A stretch of DNA of 64,000 bases, from positions 3,596,001 to 3,660,000 of the forward strand of contig NZ_CP102332.1 of assembly GCF_024600715.1 (NCBI RefSeq), given 5' to 3'. The translations under genes and the position numbers were made by a program. Numbering within the stretch: position 1 is the stretch's first letter; each line of letters begins with the position of its first letter. The DNA is from Streptomyces changanensis (GTDB lineage Bacteria > Actinomycetota > Actinomycetes > Streptomycetales > Streptomycetaceae). Below the pieces are notes generated by a model that was not told the origin of the DNA, made no database searches, and saw only the letters and a program-made list of their open reading frames with translations. Below are positions 1 to 9,162 of this stretch, piece by piece.

Positions 1-160
1 GCCGCTGTCCGTCGCCGAGGCGTACGCCGACGCGGCGGAGCGGGCCGGGGAGCCGGTCGGCCTCACCGTCCTGGACGACGTGGGCCACTTCCCGCTGATC
101 GACCCGGCGGCGGACGCCTGCGCGGTCGTCGCGGAGGAGATCGCCCAACTGGCGTGGTGA
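1..160 (+). CDS. alpha/beta hydrolase, C-terminal fragment
   Basis: Only the last 52 codons are in the window, read from position 2 to a TGA at 158-160. The tail contains VGHFPLIDPAADAC, the loop that carries the catalytic histidine (GHFP) in alpha/beta-fold hydrolases, about 20 residues before the end as usual. The substrate cannot be told from this fragment. The gene precedes an NmrA-like reductase on the same strand, 95 bp away. Confidence 0.7.
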   Translation, partial: PLSVAEAYADAAERAGEPVGLTVLDDVGHFPLIDPAADACAVVAEEIAQLAW

Positions 161-213
161 CCGGGCCCGGTGGCACCGCACCCGAGGTGACGGCCGTGGG
201 AGAGGGGCGGGGG

Positions 214-236
214 TCGCGGACCGTGATCGTCCGCGA
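214..236. promoter_or_regulatory. inverted repeat, candidate operator
   Basis: TCGCGGAC (214-221), a 7-nt spacer, then GTCCGCGA (229-236) form a perfect 8-bp inverted repeat ending 19 bp before the ATG of the NmrA-like gene. A TAG-containing -10-like stretch lies just after it, so a bound repressor would cover the promoter. The cognate regulator is not evident nearby. Confidence 0.4.
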
Positions 237-255
237 TGGCTCCTAGCGTGCCCGT

Positions 256-1101
256 ATGACCTTCCTCGTCACCGGAGCCACCGGAACCGTCGGCCGCCAC
301 GTCGTGGCCGAGCTGCTGCGCCGCGGCGCGCCCGTCCGCGCCCTGACCCGCGACCCCGCCGCCGCGGACCTTCCCCGCACCGTCGAGGTCGTGCGCGGCG
401 ACCTCACCGACCCGGCCTCGCTCGCCGCGTCCGGCGCCCTCGACGGCGTCACCGGCCTGCACCTGATCACCTTCGGGGGCGCCGCCCTGGCCCCGCTGGA
501 GACCGGGCCCGACCTCGTGGCGCTGGCCCGCGCCGCCGGGGTGCGCCGCCTCACCGTCCTGCACGGCGGCGGCCCCACGCCCGTCGAGGAGGCGGTGCGC
601 GCGAGCGGCCTGCCCTGGACGGTGGCCATGCCCGTCGAGTTCATGGCGAACACCCTGGAGTGGGCCGAGCCCGTCCGCCGCGGGGACGAGGTCCGCGAAC
701 CGTTCCCCGACCGGCTCAGCGCCCTCGTGCACGAGGCGGACATCGGCGCGGTCGTGGCGGCGGCGCTCACCGAGGACGGCCACGCCGGGCACGAGTACCT
801 CCTCACCGGCCCGCAGGCGCTGACCCTGCGGGAACGGGTGGAGGCCATAGCGGCGGCCCGCGGCCGGGCGGTGCGCCTGGTGGAGCTGGACCCCGGGGAG
901 GCGACCGCCCGCTGGCGGGCCGAGGGGCTCCCGGAGGAGACGATCGCCTTCCTCCTGGACGTCTACGGCGACACCCCGGCCGAGGGGCGGACCGTGACGG
1001 ACACGGTGGAACGCGTCACGGGCCGGCCGGCGCGGACGTTCGCCGAGTGGGCCCGGGAGCACGCGGCGGCGTTCCGACCCCACCGGGAGGACACCGCGTA
1101 G
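256..1101 (+). CDS. NmrA-like / atypical SDR NAD(P)-binding protein
   Basis: This 281-residue protein opens with a Rossmann nucleotide-binding motif, FLVTGATGTVGRHV (residues 3-16), followed by a basic LTRDP segment that suits NADP(H) binding. The central region (about 90-130) and the C-terminal half fit the NmrA/atypical short-chain dehydrogenase group, cytosolic proteins acting as reductases or redox sensors. The catalytic YxxxK of classical SDRs is not obvious, as is common in this group. The length is normal. An inverted repeat sits at the promoter (214-236), so the gene may be under repressor control. Substrate unknown. Confidence 0.85.
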   Translation: MTFLVTGATGTVGRHVVAELLRRGAPVRALTRDPAAADLPRTVEVVRGDLTDPASLAASGALDGVTGLHLITFGGAALAPLETGPDLVALARAAGVRRLTVLHGGGPTPVEEAVRASGLPWTVAMPVEFMANTLEWAEPVRRGDEVREPFPDRLSALVHEADIGAVVAAALTEDGHAGHEYLLTGPQALTLRERVEAIAAARGRAVRLVELDPGEATARWRAEGLPEETIAFLLDVYGDTPAEGRTVTDTVERVTGRPARTFAEWAREHAAAFRPHREDTA

Positions 1102-1175
1102 TACTCCAGACGGACCCGCCGGAACCCCTCTCACAGCCGACGCCACGGGTGCGGTCCCCCCGTACGGTTGCTGAC

Positions 1176-2471
1176 GTGACCGAGACGACGCAGCGCATCC
1201 AGGGCGCCCGCAGCCCGGAGCTCCACCACGCCGTGGGGATCCTCCGGGGTCTGCGCGAACACCTCATCCAGGACGCCACGAGCTACCGCCCCCTCCCGCC
1301 CATGTCCCCCGACGGCCCCGTGACGCGCAGGCTGCCGGAGGGGATACGCCGGTACGTGGTGTGGCTCCCGCACGCGGCGGTCTGCGCGGCGGCGCTGCTG
1401 GTGCTCAGCGTGGCGTTCGAGCGCGGGCCGTTCATCGTCGGCTTCATCCCCGCGGCGGCCATCCTGCTGACGCTGGTGCGGCCGGTGGCGGCGTTCTGGG
1501 GGTCGCTCTTCGCCGCGACCTTGTGCGCGGTGATCGCCGGACCGTGGGACGGCCGGCCGTGGACGCCCGTCACGCTCGTCTCGCACGTCATCGTGCTGAC
1601 CGTCGTCGCCGCGCGGACCCAGCCGCGCACGGCCGCCTGGATGTGGGTGGTGACCGGGGCGTACGGGTTCTTCTCGGGCGCGGTCCTCGGCGGGGACGAC
1701 GGTTCCACCACCGCGGCGCTGCTCTTCGTCTCCGCGCTCGTCCTCCTCACGGTGACCGTCCTGCACGTGCGGCGGGAGGCGAAGGAGGAGGTGACCGCGG
1801 AGCGCACGGTCACCGCGCACGAGCGGTCCATGCGGACCCTGCTGGAGGAGCGCACCACCATCGCGCGCGAGCTGCACGACGTGGTCGCCCACCACATGTC
1901 GGTCGTCGCCATCCAGGCGGAGGCCGCCCCGTACCGGGTGGAGAACCCGCCGCCCGAGCTGGAGCAGGCGTTCGTGACGATCCGCGAGAACGCGGTGGCC
2001 GCCCTGGCCGAGCTGCGGCGCGTCCTGGGCGTCGTCCGCGCGGAGGACTACGAGGCCCCCGACGCCCCGCAGCCGACCCTCGCCGACCTGGACGGGCTGC
2101 TGGCCAATGTCCGCGACGCGGGTCTGATCGTCGACAAGGCGGTCACCGGCGCCGCGCGCGAGCTGCCGCAGGGCGTGGAGCTGTCCGCGTACCGCATCGT
2201 GCAGGAGGCGCTCAGCAACGTCCTGCGGCACGCGCCGGGCGCGGCGGCGCGCGTGGAGATCGCGTACGTGCTGGGCGGGCTCGGCCTGCGGGTCGTGAAC
2301 GGCCCGCCGCGCGGCCTCGTCAAGCCCTCCCCGGGCGCGGGCCACGGCATCACCGGCATGCGGGAGCGGGTGGCGATGCTGAACGGCGAGCTGACCGCCG
2401 GGCCGACGGACGACGGCGGCTACGAGGTGACGGCGTTCGTGCCGGTGACGAAGGACGAGGCGGCGGCGTGA
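1176..2471 (+). CDS. two-component sensor histidine kinase (NarL/HisKA_3 type)
   Basis: This membrane kinase of 431 residues would sense an unknown signal and phosphorylate the response regulator encoded next to it. The N-terminal part (about 50-210) is hydrophobic with several membrane segments. The HisKA_3 box ERTTIARELHDVVAHH places the phospho-acceptor at His234. The C-terminal ATPase domain shows an N-box (QEALSNVLRHA) and a G2 box (GAGHGITGMRERV). I chose the GTG at 1176 because an open frame extends upstream into the previous gene but the conserved protein starts about here. The stop overlaps the regulator start by four bases (GTGA), so the two are translationally coupled. Confidence 0.9.
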   Translation: MTETTQRIQGARSPELHHAVGILRGLREHLIQDATSYRPLPPMSPDGPVTRRLPEGIRRYVVWLPHAAVCAAALLVLSVAFERGPFIVGFIPAAAILLTLVRPVAAFWGSLFAATLCAVIAGPWDGRPWTPVTLVSHVIVLTVVAARTQPRTAAWMWVVTGAYGFFSGAVLGGDDGSTTAALLFVSALVLLTVTVLHVRREAKEEVTAERTVTAHERSMRTLLEERTTIARELHDVVAHHMSVVAIQAEAAPYRVENPPPELEQAFVTIRENAVAALAELRRVLGVVRAEDYEAPDAPQPTLADLDGLLANVRDAGLIVDKAVTGAARELPQGVELSAYRIVQEALSNVLRHAPGAAARVEIAYVLGGLGLRVVNGPPRGLVKPSPGAGHGITGMRERVAMLNGELTAGPTDDGGYEVTAFVPVTKDEAAA

Positions 2472-3127
2472 CGATCAGGGTCCTGGTGGTGGACGACCAG
2501 GTGATGGTCCGCGAGGGCTTCTCGGTCCTGCTGAACGCGATGCCCGGCATCGAGGTCGTCGGCGAGGCCGTGAACGGCCGCGAGGCGATCCGCCAGGTGG
2601 CGGCGCTGCGCCCGGACGTCGTGCTCATGGACATCCGCATGCCGGAGATGAACGGCATCGACGCGACCCGGGAGATCGTCGCCGCCGACGGTGACGCGAA
2701 GGTGCTCGTCCTGACCACCTTCGACCTCGACGAGTACGTCTACCAGGCCCTGCGCGCCGGCGCGTCCGGGTTCCTGCTGAAGGACGCCTCGGCCCGGCAA
2801 CTGGCGGACGGAGTGCGGGTGGTGGCGGAGGGCGAGGCGCTCCTCGCGCCGACGGTCACCCGCCGGCTGATCACCGAGTTCGCCAAGCGCGCCGAGTCGC
2901 CGCGACCGGCCGCGCTGTCCCAGGTCGGCGACCTGACGGAACGCGAGACGGAGGTCCTGGTGCTGATCGCGCAGGGCCTGTCCAACGCGGAGATCGCCGC
3001 GCACCTGGTGGTGGCGGAGTCGACGATCAAGACGCACGTCAGCCGGATCCTGGTGAAGCTCGGCCTGCGCGACCGCACCCAGGCGGCGGTCTTCGCCTAC
3101 GAGGCCCGCCTGGTCACCCCGGGCTAG
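2468..3127 (+). CDS. LuxR/NarL-family response regulator
   Basis: The protein has 219 residues. A receiver domain fills residues 3-120, with acidic pocket D9-D10, phospho-acceptor Asp55 in VVLMDIRMP and the conserved Lys in GFLLKDAS. A LuxR-type helix-turn-helix lies near 150-212 (LTERETEVLVLIAQGLSNAE, then STIKTHVSRIL). It is the partner of the kinase whose stop codon overlaps its GTG start. Such regulators bind promoter DNA as phosphorylated dimers. No target is visible, though the P450 gene downstream on the same strand is a neighbour. Confidence 0.93.
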   Translation: MTIRVLVVDDQVMVREGFSVLLNAMPGIEVVGEAVNGREAIRQVAALRPDVVLMDIRMPEMNGIDATREIVAADGDAKVLVLTTFDLDEYVYQALRAGASGFLLKDASARQLADGVRVVAEGEALLAPTVTRRLITEFAKRAESPRPAALSQVGDLTERETEVLVLIAQGLSNAEIAAHLVVAESTIKTHVSRILVKLGLRDRTQAAVFAYEARLVTPG

Positions 3128-3320
3128 GGCCTGTCTTTCGGATCAGGCCGGATCGGCGAGCGTGCGTGCCAGACCCCGCGAGCCCGGCAAGATCCGTGAA
3201 GACACGACCCAGGGGGCGGCGCCGGGGCTCGTGCGCCGCGGTCGGCGGCCACGGGCCGGGCCCGTCCGCGCGCCCGCCGGCCACGCGCCGGGACGGGTCG
3301 CCGCCGCGGGGTCCCGCCCG

Positions 3321-3382
3321 GCCTCCGGAGGACTCGCCCGGCCTCCGGGGGTCTCGCCCGGTCTCCGGGGGTCTCGCCCGGG
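3321..3382. repeat. imperfect tandem repeat, about 20-bp unit
   Basis: Three copies of a unit resembling GCCTCCGGGGGTCTCGCCCG follow one another in the gap between the response regulator and the P450. The rest of the gap (3128-3408) has a small hairpin, GGCCTG/CAGGCC, at 3128-3149 directly after the regulator's stop, which could help termination. Confidence 0.6.
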
Positions 3383-3408
3383 GGGTGGCCGTGGGGTAGC
3401 GTCCCGCC

Positions 3409-4614
3409 ATGGTCATGTCGTTCGACCCCTTGGCGCCCGGGTTCGTCGCGGATCCGTACCCCGCGTACGCGGAGCTCCGTGCCCGGGGGCGCGTCCACTG
3501 GTACGAGCCCACCCGCCAGTACCTGGTGCCGCACCACGCGGACGTCTCCGCCCTGCTGCGCGACCGGCGCCTGGGGCGGACGTACCTGCACCGCTTCACG
3601 CACGAGGAGTTCGGCCGGACCCCGCCGCCCGCCGCGCACGAGCCGTTCCACGTGCTCAACGGCCACGGTCTGCTCGACCTGGAGGCGCCGGACCACACCC
3701 GCATCCGCCGCCTGGTGGCGAAGGCGTTCACGCCCCGCACCGTCGAGCGGCTGGTGCCCGTCGTCGAGCGGCTCGCCGCGGAGCTCGTGGACGGCCTCCT
3801 CGCGGACGGCGGCGGCGACCTCCTCACCCGCGTCGCCGAGCCGCTGCCGGTGGCGGTCATCGCGGAGATGCTGGGCATCCCCGTCGCGGACCGCCCCCTG
3901 CTGCGCCCCTGGTCGGCGGCGATCTGCGGCATGTTCGAGCTGAACCCCGACGAGGAGACGGCCCGCCGGGCGGTCGCCGCGTCCGTCGAGTTCTCGGCGT
4001 ACCTGCGGGAGCTGATCGCCCGGCGGCGGCAGGACCCCGGCGACGACCTGGTGTCCGCGCTGATCGCCGCCCACGACGAGGGCGACCGGCTGACCGCGCA
4101 GGAGATGGTGTCGACGTGCGTGCTGCTGCTGAACGCGGGCCACGAGGCGACCGTCAACACCACCGTCAACGGCTGGTGGACCCTGTTCCGCCACCCGGAC
4201 CGGCTCGCGGAGCTGCGCGCCGGCCGGGTGGCGCTGTCCACGGCCGTGGAGGAGCTGCTGCGCCACGACACGCCGCTCCAGATGTTCGAGCGCTGGGTGC
4301 TGGACGACATCGAGATCGGTGACGTGACCGTTCCGCGCGGCTCCGAGGTGGCGCTGCTCTTCGGCTCCGCCAACCGCGACCCGGCCCGCTTCGACCACCC
4401 CGACCGCCTCGACCTGGGCCGCGCCGACAACCCGCACGTCAGCTTCGGGGCGGGTGTCCACTACTGCCTGGGCGCGCCGCTGGCCCGGCTGGAGCTCACC
4501 GCCACCTTCCGCGAGCTCCTGCGCCGGGCCCCGCGGCTGCGCCCGGTGGAGGAGCCGCGGTGGCGGCCCGGGTACGTGATCCGGGGCCTGGAGGAGCTGC
4601 GCGTCGCCCTGTGA
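3409..4614 (+). CDS. cytochrome P450
   Basis: A soluble bacterial (CYP105/107-like) P450 of 401 residues, the usual length. The I-helix oxygen-activation motif is AGHEAT at 243-248, the K-helix ExxR lies in AVEELLRHD, and the heme ligand is Cys353 in FGAGVHYCLGAPLARLE. It would insert oxygen into a small molecule using electrons from a ferredoxin, but no ferredoxin or reductase gene lies beside it. Stretches of G+C repeats upstream hold no clear promoter. The family is certain; the substrate is unknown. Confidence 0.95.
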   Translation: MVMSFDPLAPGFVADPYPAYAELRARGRVHWYEPTRQYLVPHHADVSALLRDRRLGRTYLHRFTHEEFGRTPPPAAHEPFHVLNGHGLLDLEAPDHTRIRRLVAKAFTPRTVERLVPVVERLAAELVDGLLADGGGDLLTRVAEPLPVAVIAEMLGIPVADRPLLRPWSAAICGMFELNPDEETARRAVAASVEFSAYLRELIARRRQDPGDDLVSALIAAHDEGDRLTAQEMVSTCVLLLNAGHEATVNTTVNGWWTLFRHPDRLAELRAGRVALSTAVEELLRHDTPLQMFERWVLDDIEIGDVTVPRGSEVALLFGSANRDPARFDHPDRLDLGRADNPHVSFGAGVHYCLGAPLARLELTATFRELLRRAPRLRPVEEPRWRPGYVIRGLEELRVAL

Positions 4615-4667
4615 CGGGGGCCCGCCACCCCCGTGACCGGGCCCGCCCCCCTCCGCGACGGGGCCCG

Positions 4668-6311
4668 TCACCCCGTGACGAGATCCCGGCGCCGCAGCCC
4701 CGCGAGCCCCGCCGCGACCAGCAGCGCCGCCCCGGCCAGCAGGACCAGCACCGGCGGCCACGCCATGTCGGCGCCCGGCAGCTTCGGCAGGTGCCCGAAC
4801 GGTGACAGGTCGAGCACGGCCCGCGGCAGGTCCAGCGCCGGTCCGATCCAGCCGATCGCGAGCGACAGCCCGGCCACGCCCCACGCCGCGACGGCCGCCT
4901 TCGGCGCGGCGCCGTACAGCAGCACCGCCACCCCGCCCAGCAGCCACACCGCCGGCAGCTGGACGGCCGCCGCGCCCATCACGGCGCCGAAGTCCCGCCC
5001 GTACGAGAGGTACATCCCGAGCCCGGCCGCGAACAGCAGCACGACCGCACCGGCGAACGCGACCACCAGGTGCCCGGCGGCCCAGCGCAGCCGCCCGACC
5101 GCACCCGCGAGCACCGGTTCGGCGCGCTGCGAGGTCTCCTCGCCGTGCAGCCGCAGCACCGACCCGACCGCGTACAGCGACGCGACCATCCCGAACATCC
5201 CGAGGAGCGCGGCGAGGAAGGCGTCGCTCACGGCCTGCGCGCCGCCCATCCGCTGGAAGATCGCCCGTGCCTGCTCGTTGTCCCCGACGAGGTCGGCGGC
5301 GCCCTCGACCATCCCGCCGAAGACGAGTCCGGCGACGAGGAAGCCGACCGTCCACCCGGCGAGCCCGCCACGCTGGAGCCGCCACGCCAGGGCGCCCGCC
5401 GTGGCGAGCCGCCCCTCGGCGGGGCCGGGCCGGGAGGGCAGGAAGCTCATGCCGATGTCGCGGCGCCCGGTCAGCCCGTACGCGGCGGCGCCCTGGACCA
5501 GGACCGCGGCGACCGGCAGCAGCAGCACCCACCAGCGGTCCCCGGCGAACGCCCGGACGTTCTCCGCCCAGCCGACCGGCGACAGCCAGGTGAGGACCGA
5601 CCCGCCGTCGGCGCTGCCCGCGTCACCCGCCGCGCGCAGCACGAAGGCGGCGCCCAGCACGGCCGCCGCGAGGCCCTTCGCGAGCCGGGCGCCCTCCGTG
5701 AGCTGCGCGGTGATCGCCGCCGTCGTGGCGAAGACCATGCCGGTCAGCCCGACCGCGAGGCCCAGCGCGAGGGCGCTGCCGGCGCCCCGCCCGGCCAGCC
5801 CCGCGGTGATGACGAGGGCGAGGGCGGTGTTGCCCACGAGCGCGGCGAGCAGGGCGGCGGTCAGCGGGGCCCGCCGCCCGACCATGGCGGCCGACAGCAG
5901 TTCCTGGCGGCCGGTCTCCTCCTCCTCGCGGGTGTGCCGGACGACGACGACCAGGCTCATCACCGCCGCGAGGACCGCCGCGAACACCCCGAACCGCCAG
6001 GCGACGAGCGCGCCCGTCGAGTCGCCGAACACCGGGCCGTACATCGACCGCAGGGAGCTGTTGGCGGTCATCGACGCGGCGACCTCGGCGCGCTCGGCGG
6101 CCGTGCCGTAGAGGGCCTCGATCGAGCCGGCCCCGCTGACGACCATGGTGCCGAGGACGAGTACCCACACGGGCAGCATGACCCGGTCGCGGCGCAGGGC
6201 GAGCCGCAGCAGCGCCCCCGTGCCGGCGAGGTGGCGGGCGCCCCCGTCGCCGCGGGTGTTCCCGGAGGCCGGGGTGGAGGTGGCGGTGGTGGCGGTGGTG
6301 GCCGTGTTCAC
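4668..6311 (-). CDS. ABC-2 type exporter permease
   Basis: This 547-residue integral membrane protein has about 12 hydrophobic segments in two repeats of six, starting with [19 protein letters not shown] near residue 40. It fits the actinobacterial group that includes polyketide-antibiotic (tetronasin-type) export permeases. The GTG start at 6311 overlaps the stop of the ATPase gene by four bases (GTGA). The open frame continues further upstream inside the ATPase gene, but that is a shadow. With the ATPase it should form an efflux pump for drugs or a self-made metabolite. Confidence 0.88.
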   Translation of the reverse strand: MNTATTATTATSTPASGNTRGDGGARHLAGTGALLRLALRRDRVMLPVWVLVLGTMVVSGAGSIEALYGTAAERAEVAASMTANSSLRSMYGPVFGDSTGALVAWRFGVFAAVLAAVMSLVVVVRHTREEEETGRQELLSAAMVGRRAPLTAALLAALVGNTALALVITAGLAGRGAGSALALGLAVGLTGMVFATTAAITAQLTEGARLAKGLAAAVLGAAFVLRAAGDAGSADGGSVLTWLSPVGWAENVRAFAGDRWWVLLLPVAAVLVQGAAAYGLTGRRDIGMSFLPSRPGPAEGRLATAGALAWRLQRGGLAGWTVGFLVAGLVFGGMVEGAADLVGDNEQARAIFQRMGGAQAVSDAFLAALLGMFGMVASLYAVGSVLRLHGEETSQRAEPVLAGAVGRLRWAAGHLVVAFAGAVVLLFAAGLGMYLSYGRDFGAVMGAAAVQLPAVWLLGGVAVLLYGAAPKAAVAAWGVAGLSLAIGWIGPALDLPRAVLDLSPFGHLPKLPGADMAWPPVLVLLAGAALLVAAGLAGLRRRDLVTG

Positions 6312-7213
6312 CGGGTCACCGCCTCGTCCGCGTCGTTCCCGTAGTGGCGCAGGAACAGCTCCTCCAGGGTGGGCGGGGTGCTGGTCAGCGTCCGCACCCC
6401 GGCGTCGGTGAGGGCGCGCAGGACCGGGCCGAGCCGGTCGGTGTCGACCTGGAGCCGTACGCGGGTGCCCTCGGCGCGCACGTCGTGGACGCCCGGCAGG
6501 TCCGCGAGGCCGTTCGGCGGGGCGGCCAGCTCGGCCTCGACGCTGGTGCGGGTCAGGTGGCGCAGCTCGGCGAGGGAGCCGGACTCGACGGTGCGGCCCT
6601 TGCGGATGATGCTCACCCGGTCGCAGAGGCTCTCCACCTCGCTGAGGATGTGCGACGACAGCAGGACGGTGCGGCCCCGGTCGCGCTCCTCGCGCACGCA
6701 CCGCTGGAAGACGCCCTCCATCAGCGGGTCGAGGCCGCTGGTCGGCTCGTCGAGGACCAGCACGTCCACGTCGGAGGCGAAGGCGGCGACGAGGGCCACC
6801 TTCTGGCGGTTGCCCTTGGAGTACGTGCGGCCCTTCTTCGTCGGGTCCAGCTCGAACCGCTCGACCAGCTCGGCGCGGCGCGCCCGGTCCAGTCCGCCGC
6901 GGAGCCTGCCGTACAGGTCGATCACCTCGCCGCCGGAGAGGTTCCGCCAGAGCGTCACGTCGCCGGGGACGTACGCCACGCGGCGGTGCAGCTCGACGGC
7001 GTCCTGCCACGGGTCGCGGCCGAGGAGCCGGGCGGTGCCCGAGTCGGCGCGGAGCAGCCCGAGGAGGACGCGGATGGTCGTCGACTTGCCGGAGCCGTTG
7101 GGCCCGAGGAAGCCGTGTACCTCACCGGGCGCGACGGTCAGGTCGAGGCCGGCGAGCGCGTGGGTGCGCCCGAAGGACTTGTGCAGTCCGGCGACGCTGA
7201 TGGCGTTCGTCAT
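6308..7213 (-). CDS. ABC transporter ATP-binding protein
   Basis: The 301-residue cytosolic ATPase drives the permease encoded directly downstream. The Walker A motif is GPNGSGKST (37-45). A signature-like motif, SKGNRQKV, replaces the canonical LSGGQ, a form common in DrrA-type exporters. Walker B is [14 protein letters not shown]. The C-terminal extension (about 225-301) is also typical of DrrA-like subunits. It is the first gene of the export operon and is divergent from the GbsR/MarR-type regulator. Confidence 0.93.
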   Translation of the reverse strand: MTNAISVAGLHKSFGRTHALAGLDLTVAPGEVHGFLGPNGSGKSTTIRVLLGLLRADSGTARLLGRDPWQDAVELHRRVAYVPGDVTLWRNLSGGEVIDLYGRLRGGLDRARRAELVERFELDPTKKGRTYSKGNRQKVALVAAFASDVDVLVLDEPTSGLDPLMEGVFQRCVREERDRGRTVLLSSHILSEVESLCDRVSIIRKGRTVESGSLAELRHLTRTSVEAELAAPPNGLADLPGVHDVRAEGTRVRLQVDTDRLGPVLRALTDAGVRTLTSTPPTLEELFLRHYGNDADEAVTR

Positions 7214-7233
7214 GCTTCGACGCTACGCCGGTG

Positions 7234-7249
7234 TTCACAAAATTGTGAA
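7234..7249. promoter_or_regulatory. palindromic operator between exporter and regulator
   Basis: TTCACAA-AA-TTGTGAA is a 7-bp inverted repeat with a 2-nt centre in the 93-bp gap between the divergent exporter operon and regulator gene. The surrounding stretch is markedly A/T-rich for this genome. This is the size and symmetry expected for a winged-helix dimer, so the regulator at 7307 probably binds here and controls both directions. Confidence 0.65.
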
Positions 7250-7306
7250 GTTAAGGAAGCGTATAAAATCGGGTCCGTTCGAGGGACGACGGGAGACGAT
7301 GGGCGC

Positions 7307-7816
7307 ATGGGGACCGACGAGCGGCTCGCGGAACGGCCGGAGCGCGACGAGGAGGCGGTGAGCCGCTTCGTCGAGCGCTTCGCCGGGGAGCTGACGCAGG
7401 CCGGGATGCAGCGGATGGCGGCCAGGGTGTTCGCCGCGCTGCTCGTCTCCGACAAGGCGGCCCTGACCGCCGCCGAACTCGGCGAGCAGCTGAGGATCAG
7501 CCCCGCCGCCGTCTCGGGCGCCGTGCGCTACCTGACACAGGTCAACATGATCGGCCGCGAACGCGACCCGGGCTCCCGCCGCGAGCGGTACGTGCTCCAC
7601 GAGGGCGGGTGGTACGAGGTGTTCACCCGCCGCGACGAGGTCCTCCTCCGCTGGCGGAAGACCCTCTGTGAGGGCGCCGAGACGCTCGGCGCCGACACGG
7701 CGGCGGGCGCGCGGATCGCGGAGACGGCGGAGTTCTTCCGGTTCCTCCACGACGAGATGACGCAGATCATGGCCCGGTGGCGACAGCGCCAGTCGGCCGG
7801 CTCCCCACCGGACTGA
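7307..7816 (+). CDS. GbsR/MarR-family transcriptional regulator
   Basis: A 169-residue winged-helix protein. The DNA-binding core is [24 protein letters not shown] (about 50-75) followed by the wing [14 protein letters not shown]. The C-terminal half is helical and probably dimerises. The ATG at 7307 is chosen because the frame is open upstream only through the promoter region. It sits divergently from the ABC exporter, which is the classical arrangement of a local repressor and its pump, with the palindrome at 7234-7249 in between. The ligand is unknown. Confidence 0.85.
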   Translation: MGTDERLAERPERDEEAVSRFVERFAGELTQAGMQRMAARVFAALLVSDKAALTAAELGEQLRISPAAVSGAVRYLTQVNMIGRERDPGSRRERYVLHEGGWYEVFTRRDEVLLRWRKTLCEGAETLGADTAAGARIAETAEFFRFLHDEMTQIMARWRQRQSAGSPPD

Positions 7817-7860
7817 CGTCCGGCTCCCCGACGGACCGACGTCCGGCTCTCCGACGGACC
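7815..7860. repeat. two 23-bp tandem copies after the regulator stop
   Basis: A 23-bp unit beginning GACGTCCGGCTC and ending CGACGGACC occurs at 7815-7837 and 7838-7860 with one mismatch. A weaker partial copy overlaps the 3' end of the regulator gene. The remaining gap to 8103 is G+C-rich without features. Confidence 0.7.
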
Positions 7861-8103
7861 GACCGGCGGGGCGACGGCGGCCGCGGCCCGCGAGCGCGGG
7901 CGGCCTCCGGGCGCGCGCCCCGGGCGTCCCCCGGGCCGAGCGGCCCCCCGGGCGCCCGCCGCGCCCAGCGGCCCCCGGGCGCGGCCAACGGGCGCCCCGA
8001 GCCGTGGGCGTCACTGCTGTGCGGGTGCGCGCTCCGGACCGCTCCGACGCGGTCCCCGCACGCCGTGGCGACGGCCCGGGACGGCCGGGCCCCGTACCGG
8101 GCC

Positions 8104-8988
8104 CTACCGGCCCTCCCGCGCCGGCGCCGGGGCCGGGGCCGGTACGAGCAGGGCCCAGGCCGCCGGGCGGACCGTCCACGTCCGCTCGGGTACCGGGCCG
8201 GAGGGCTCGGCGTCCGCCCGGTAGTGGAAGCCCTGCCCCGCCACGCCCGTCACCGTGACCGTACGGGCCGCCCACCGCAGGGGCTCCGCCGCCCGCGGAC
8301 GCACCACGACCTCCGCCGAACCGTCCCGCGACACCACAGTGACGCCCTCCACCGGGTCGTCCACGTCACGCAGCAGCCGCCCGTCCGCCTCCACCCGCAA
8401 CCGGTGCCCCCGCGTCTGCGGGACCCGCGGCGGCACCGGGCCCACCAGGGTCCGCACCAGCGACCGGCACGTGCCCCACACCGTCGGCGCGAGCGGGTCC
8501 CCGCCGCCGGGCCGGAACCGCGACTCCGGGGCCCCCGGCGGCCTGGGGCGCGGCGGCCCGTCGGGGATGCGCAGCCCGCCCACGACCACCCCGCCCCCGT
8601 CGTCCACCAGCAGGTCAAGCCGTCGCTCCACCCCGTCGAGGACCGCCCGCGCCGCGGTCACCGCCCCCGGTGGCACGCCGAGCGACACGGCCAGCCGCAC
8701 CGACTCGCGCGGCCCCACCGGCACCAGCGACAGGGCGGGCCCGCCCGCCTCGCCGGCCCCGTGCAGCAGGCCCACCGCACGCACCAGCGCCCGGTCGTCG
8801 CCGATCACCACGGGCCGCCGGGAACCCCGCCGGGCCAGGGCCCTCGCGAACTCGTCCGGGGTGTCGGGGAGGCACACCCGGGCGGCCGCCCCGGCGCACA
8901 GCACGTCCTTCGCGATCCGTACGGACTCGCCGTCGGTGCGGCGCGCGACCGGGTCGATGACCACCAGCAGCTGGTCGGGAGCCGACAC
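8104..8988 (-). CDS. diacylglycerol kinase-like lipid kinase domain protein
   Basis: This 294-residue protein looks like the catalytic domain of the diacylglycerol/sphingosine kinase fold: an N-terminal [11 protein letters not shown] strand, then [18 protein letters not shown] where the family normally has GGDGT. That ATP-binding glycine motif is degenerate here (IGDDR), so kinase activity is doubtful. The GTG at 8988 is preferred because AGGAAGG lies six bases before it. The gene is divergent from purA, a pairing conserved in related genomes as I recall. A role in phospholipid metabolism is inference. Confidence 0.65.
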   Translation of the reverse strand: MSAPDQLLVVIDPVARRTDGESVRIAKDVLCAGAAARVCLPDTPDEFARALARRGSRRPVVIGDDRALVRAVGLLHGAGEAGGPALSLVPVGPRESVRLAVSLGVPPGAVTAARAVLDGVERRLDLLVDDGGGVVVGGLRIPDGPPRPRPPGAPESRFRPGGGDPLAPTVWGTCRSLVRTLVGPVPPRVPQTRGHRLRVEADGRLLRDVDDPVEGVTVVSRDGSAEVVVRPRAAEPLRWAARTVTVTGVAGQGFHYRADAEPSGPVPERTWTVRPAAWALLVPAPAPAPAREGR

Positions 8989-9022
8989 CTCGGTCCTTCC
9001 TCGGGTAGCATCTTTGTGCAAG

Positions 9023-9112
9023 AGCCCCTTGCGCTATTGCGCCAGGGGCTTCGTCTATTCCGGGGCACCGGTCCAACGGCTCAGGCTGCGCGTCGTACAC
9101 CGCCGTACGACG
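9023..9112 (+). promoter_or_regulatory. structured 5' leader of purA
   Basis: Two hairpins precede purA. The first, 9023-9050, pairs AGCCCCT..GCGC with GCGC..AGGGGCT around a TATT loop. The second, 9091-9112, pairs CGTCGTAC with GTACGACG around a 6-nt loop. A -10-like TAGCAT at 9005-9010 would start transcription just before the first stem. The leader would be about 145 nt, long for this genome, and could attenuate or stabilise the message. The first stem could instead be a terminator. Confidence 0.45.
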
Positions 9113-9162
9113 TTCTCCGCCCCTGGCCTTGGACATGCCCCGCCCGGAAGGGGTGTACGCCT

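Noticed and set aside
3128..3160. Insertion-sequence end (GGCCTGTCTTTCGGATCAGGCC hairpin)
   Set aside because: It looks like terminal repeats seen in some Streptomyces elements, but I found no partner copy, target duplication or transposase. Kept only as a small hairpin.
3114..5532. Reverse-strand open frames opposite the P450, running through the exporter region
   Set aside because: No family features; shadow of the P450 and of the permease in another frame.
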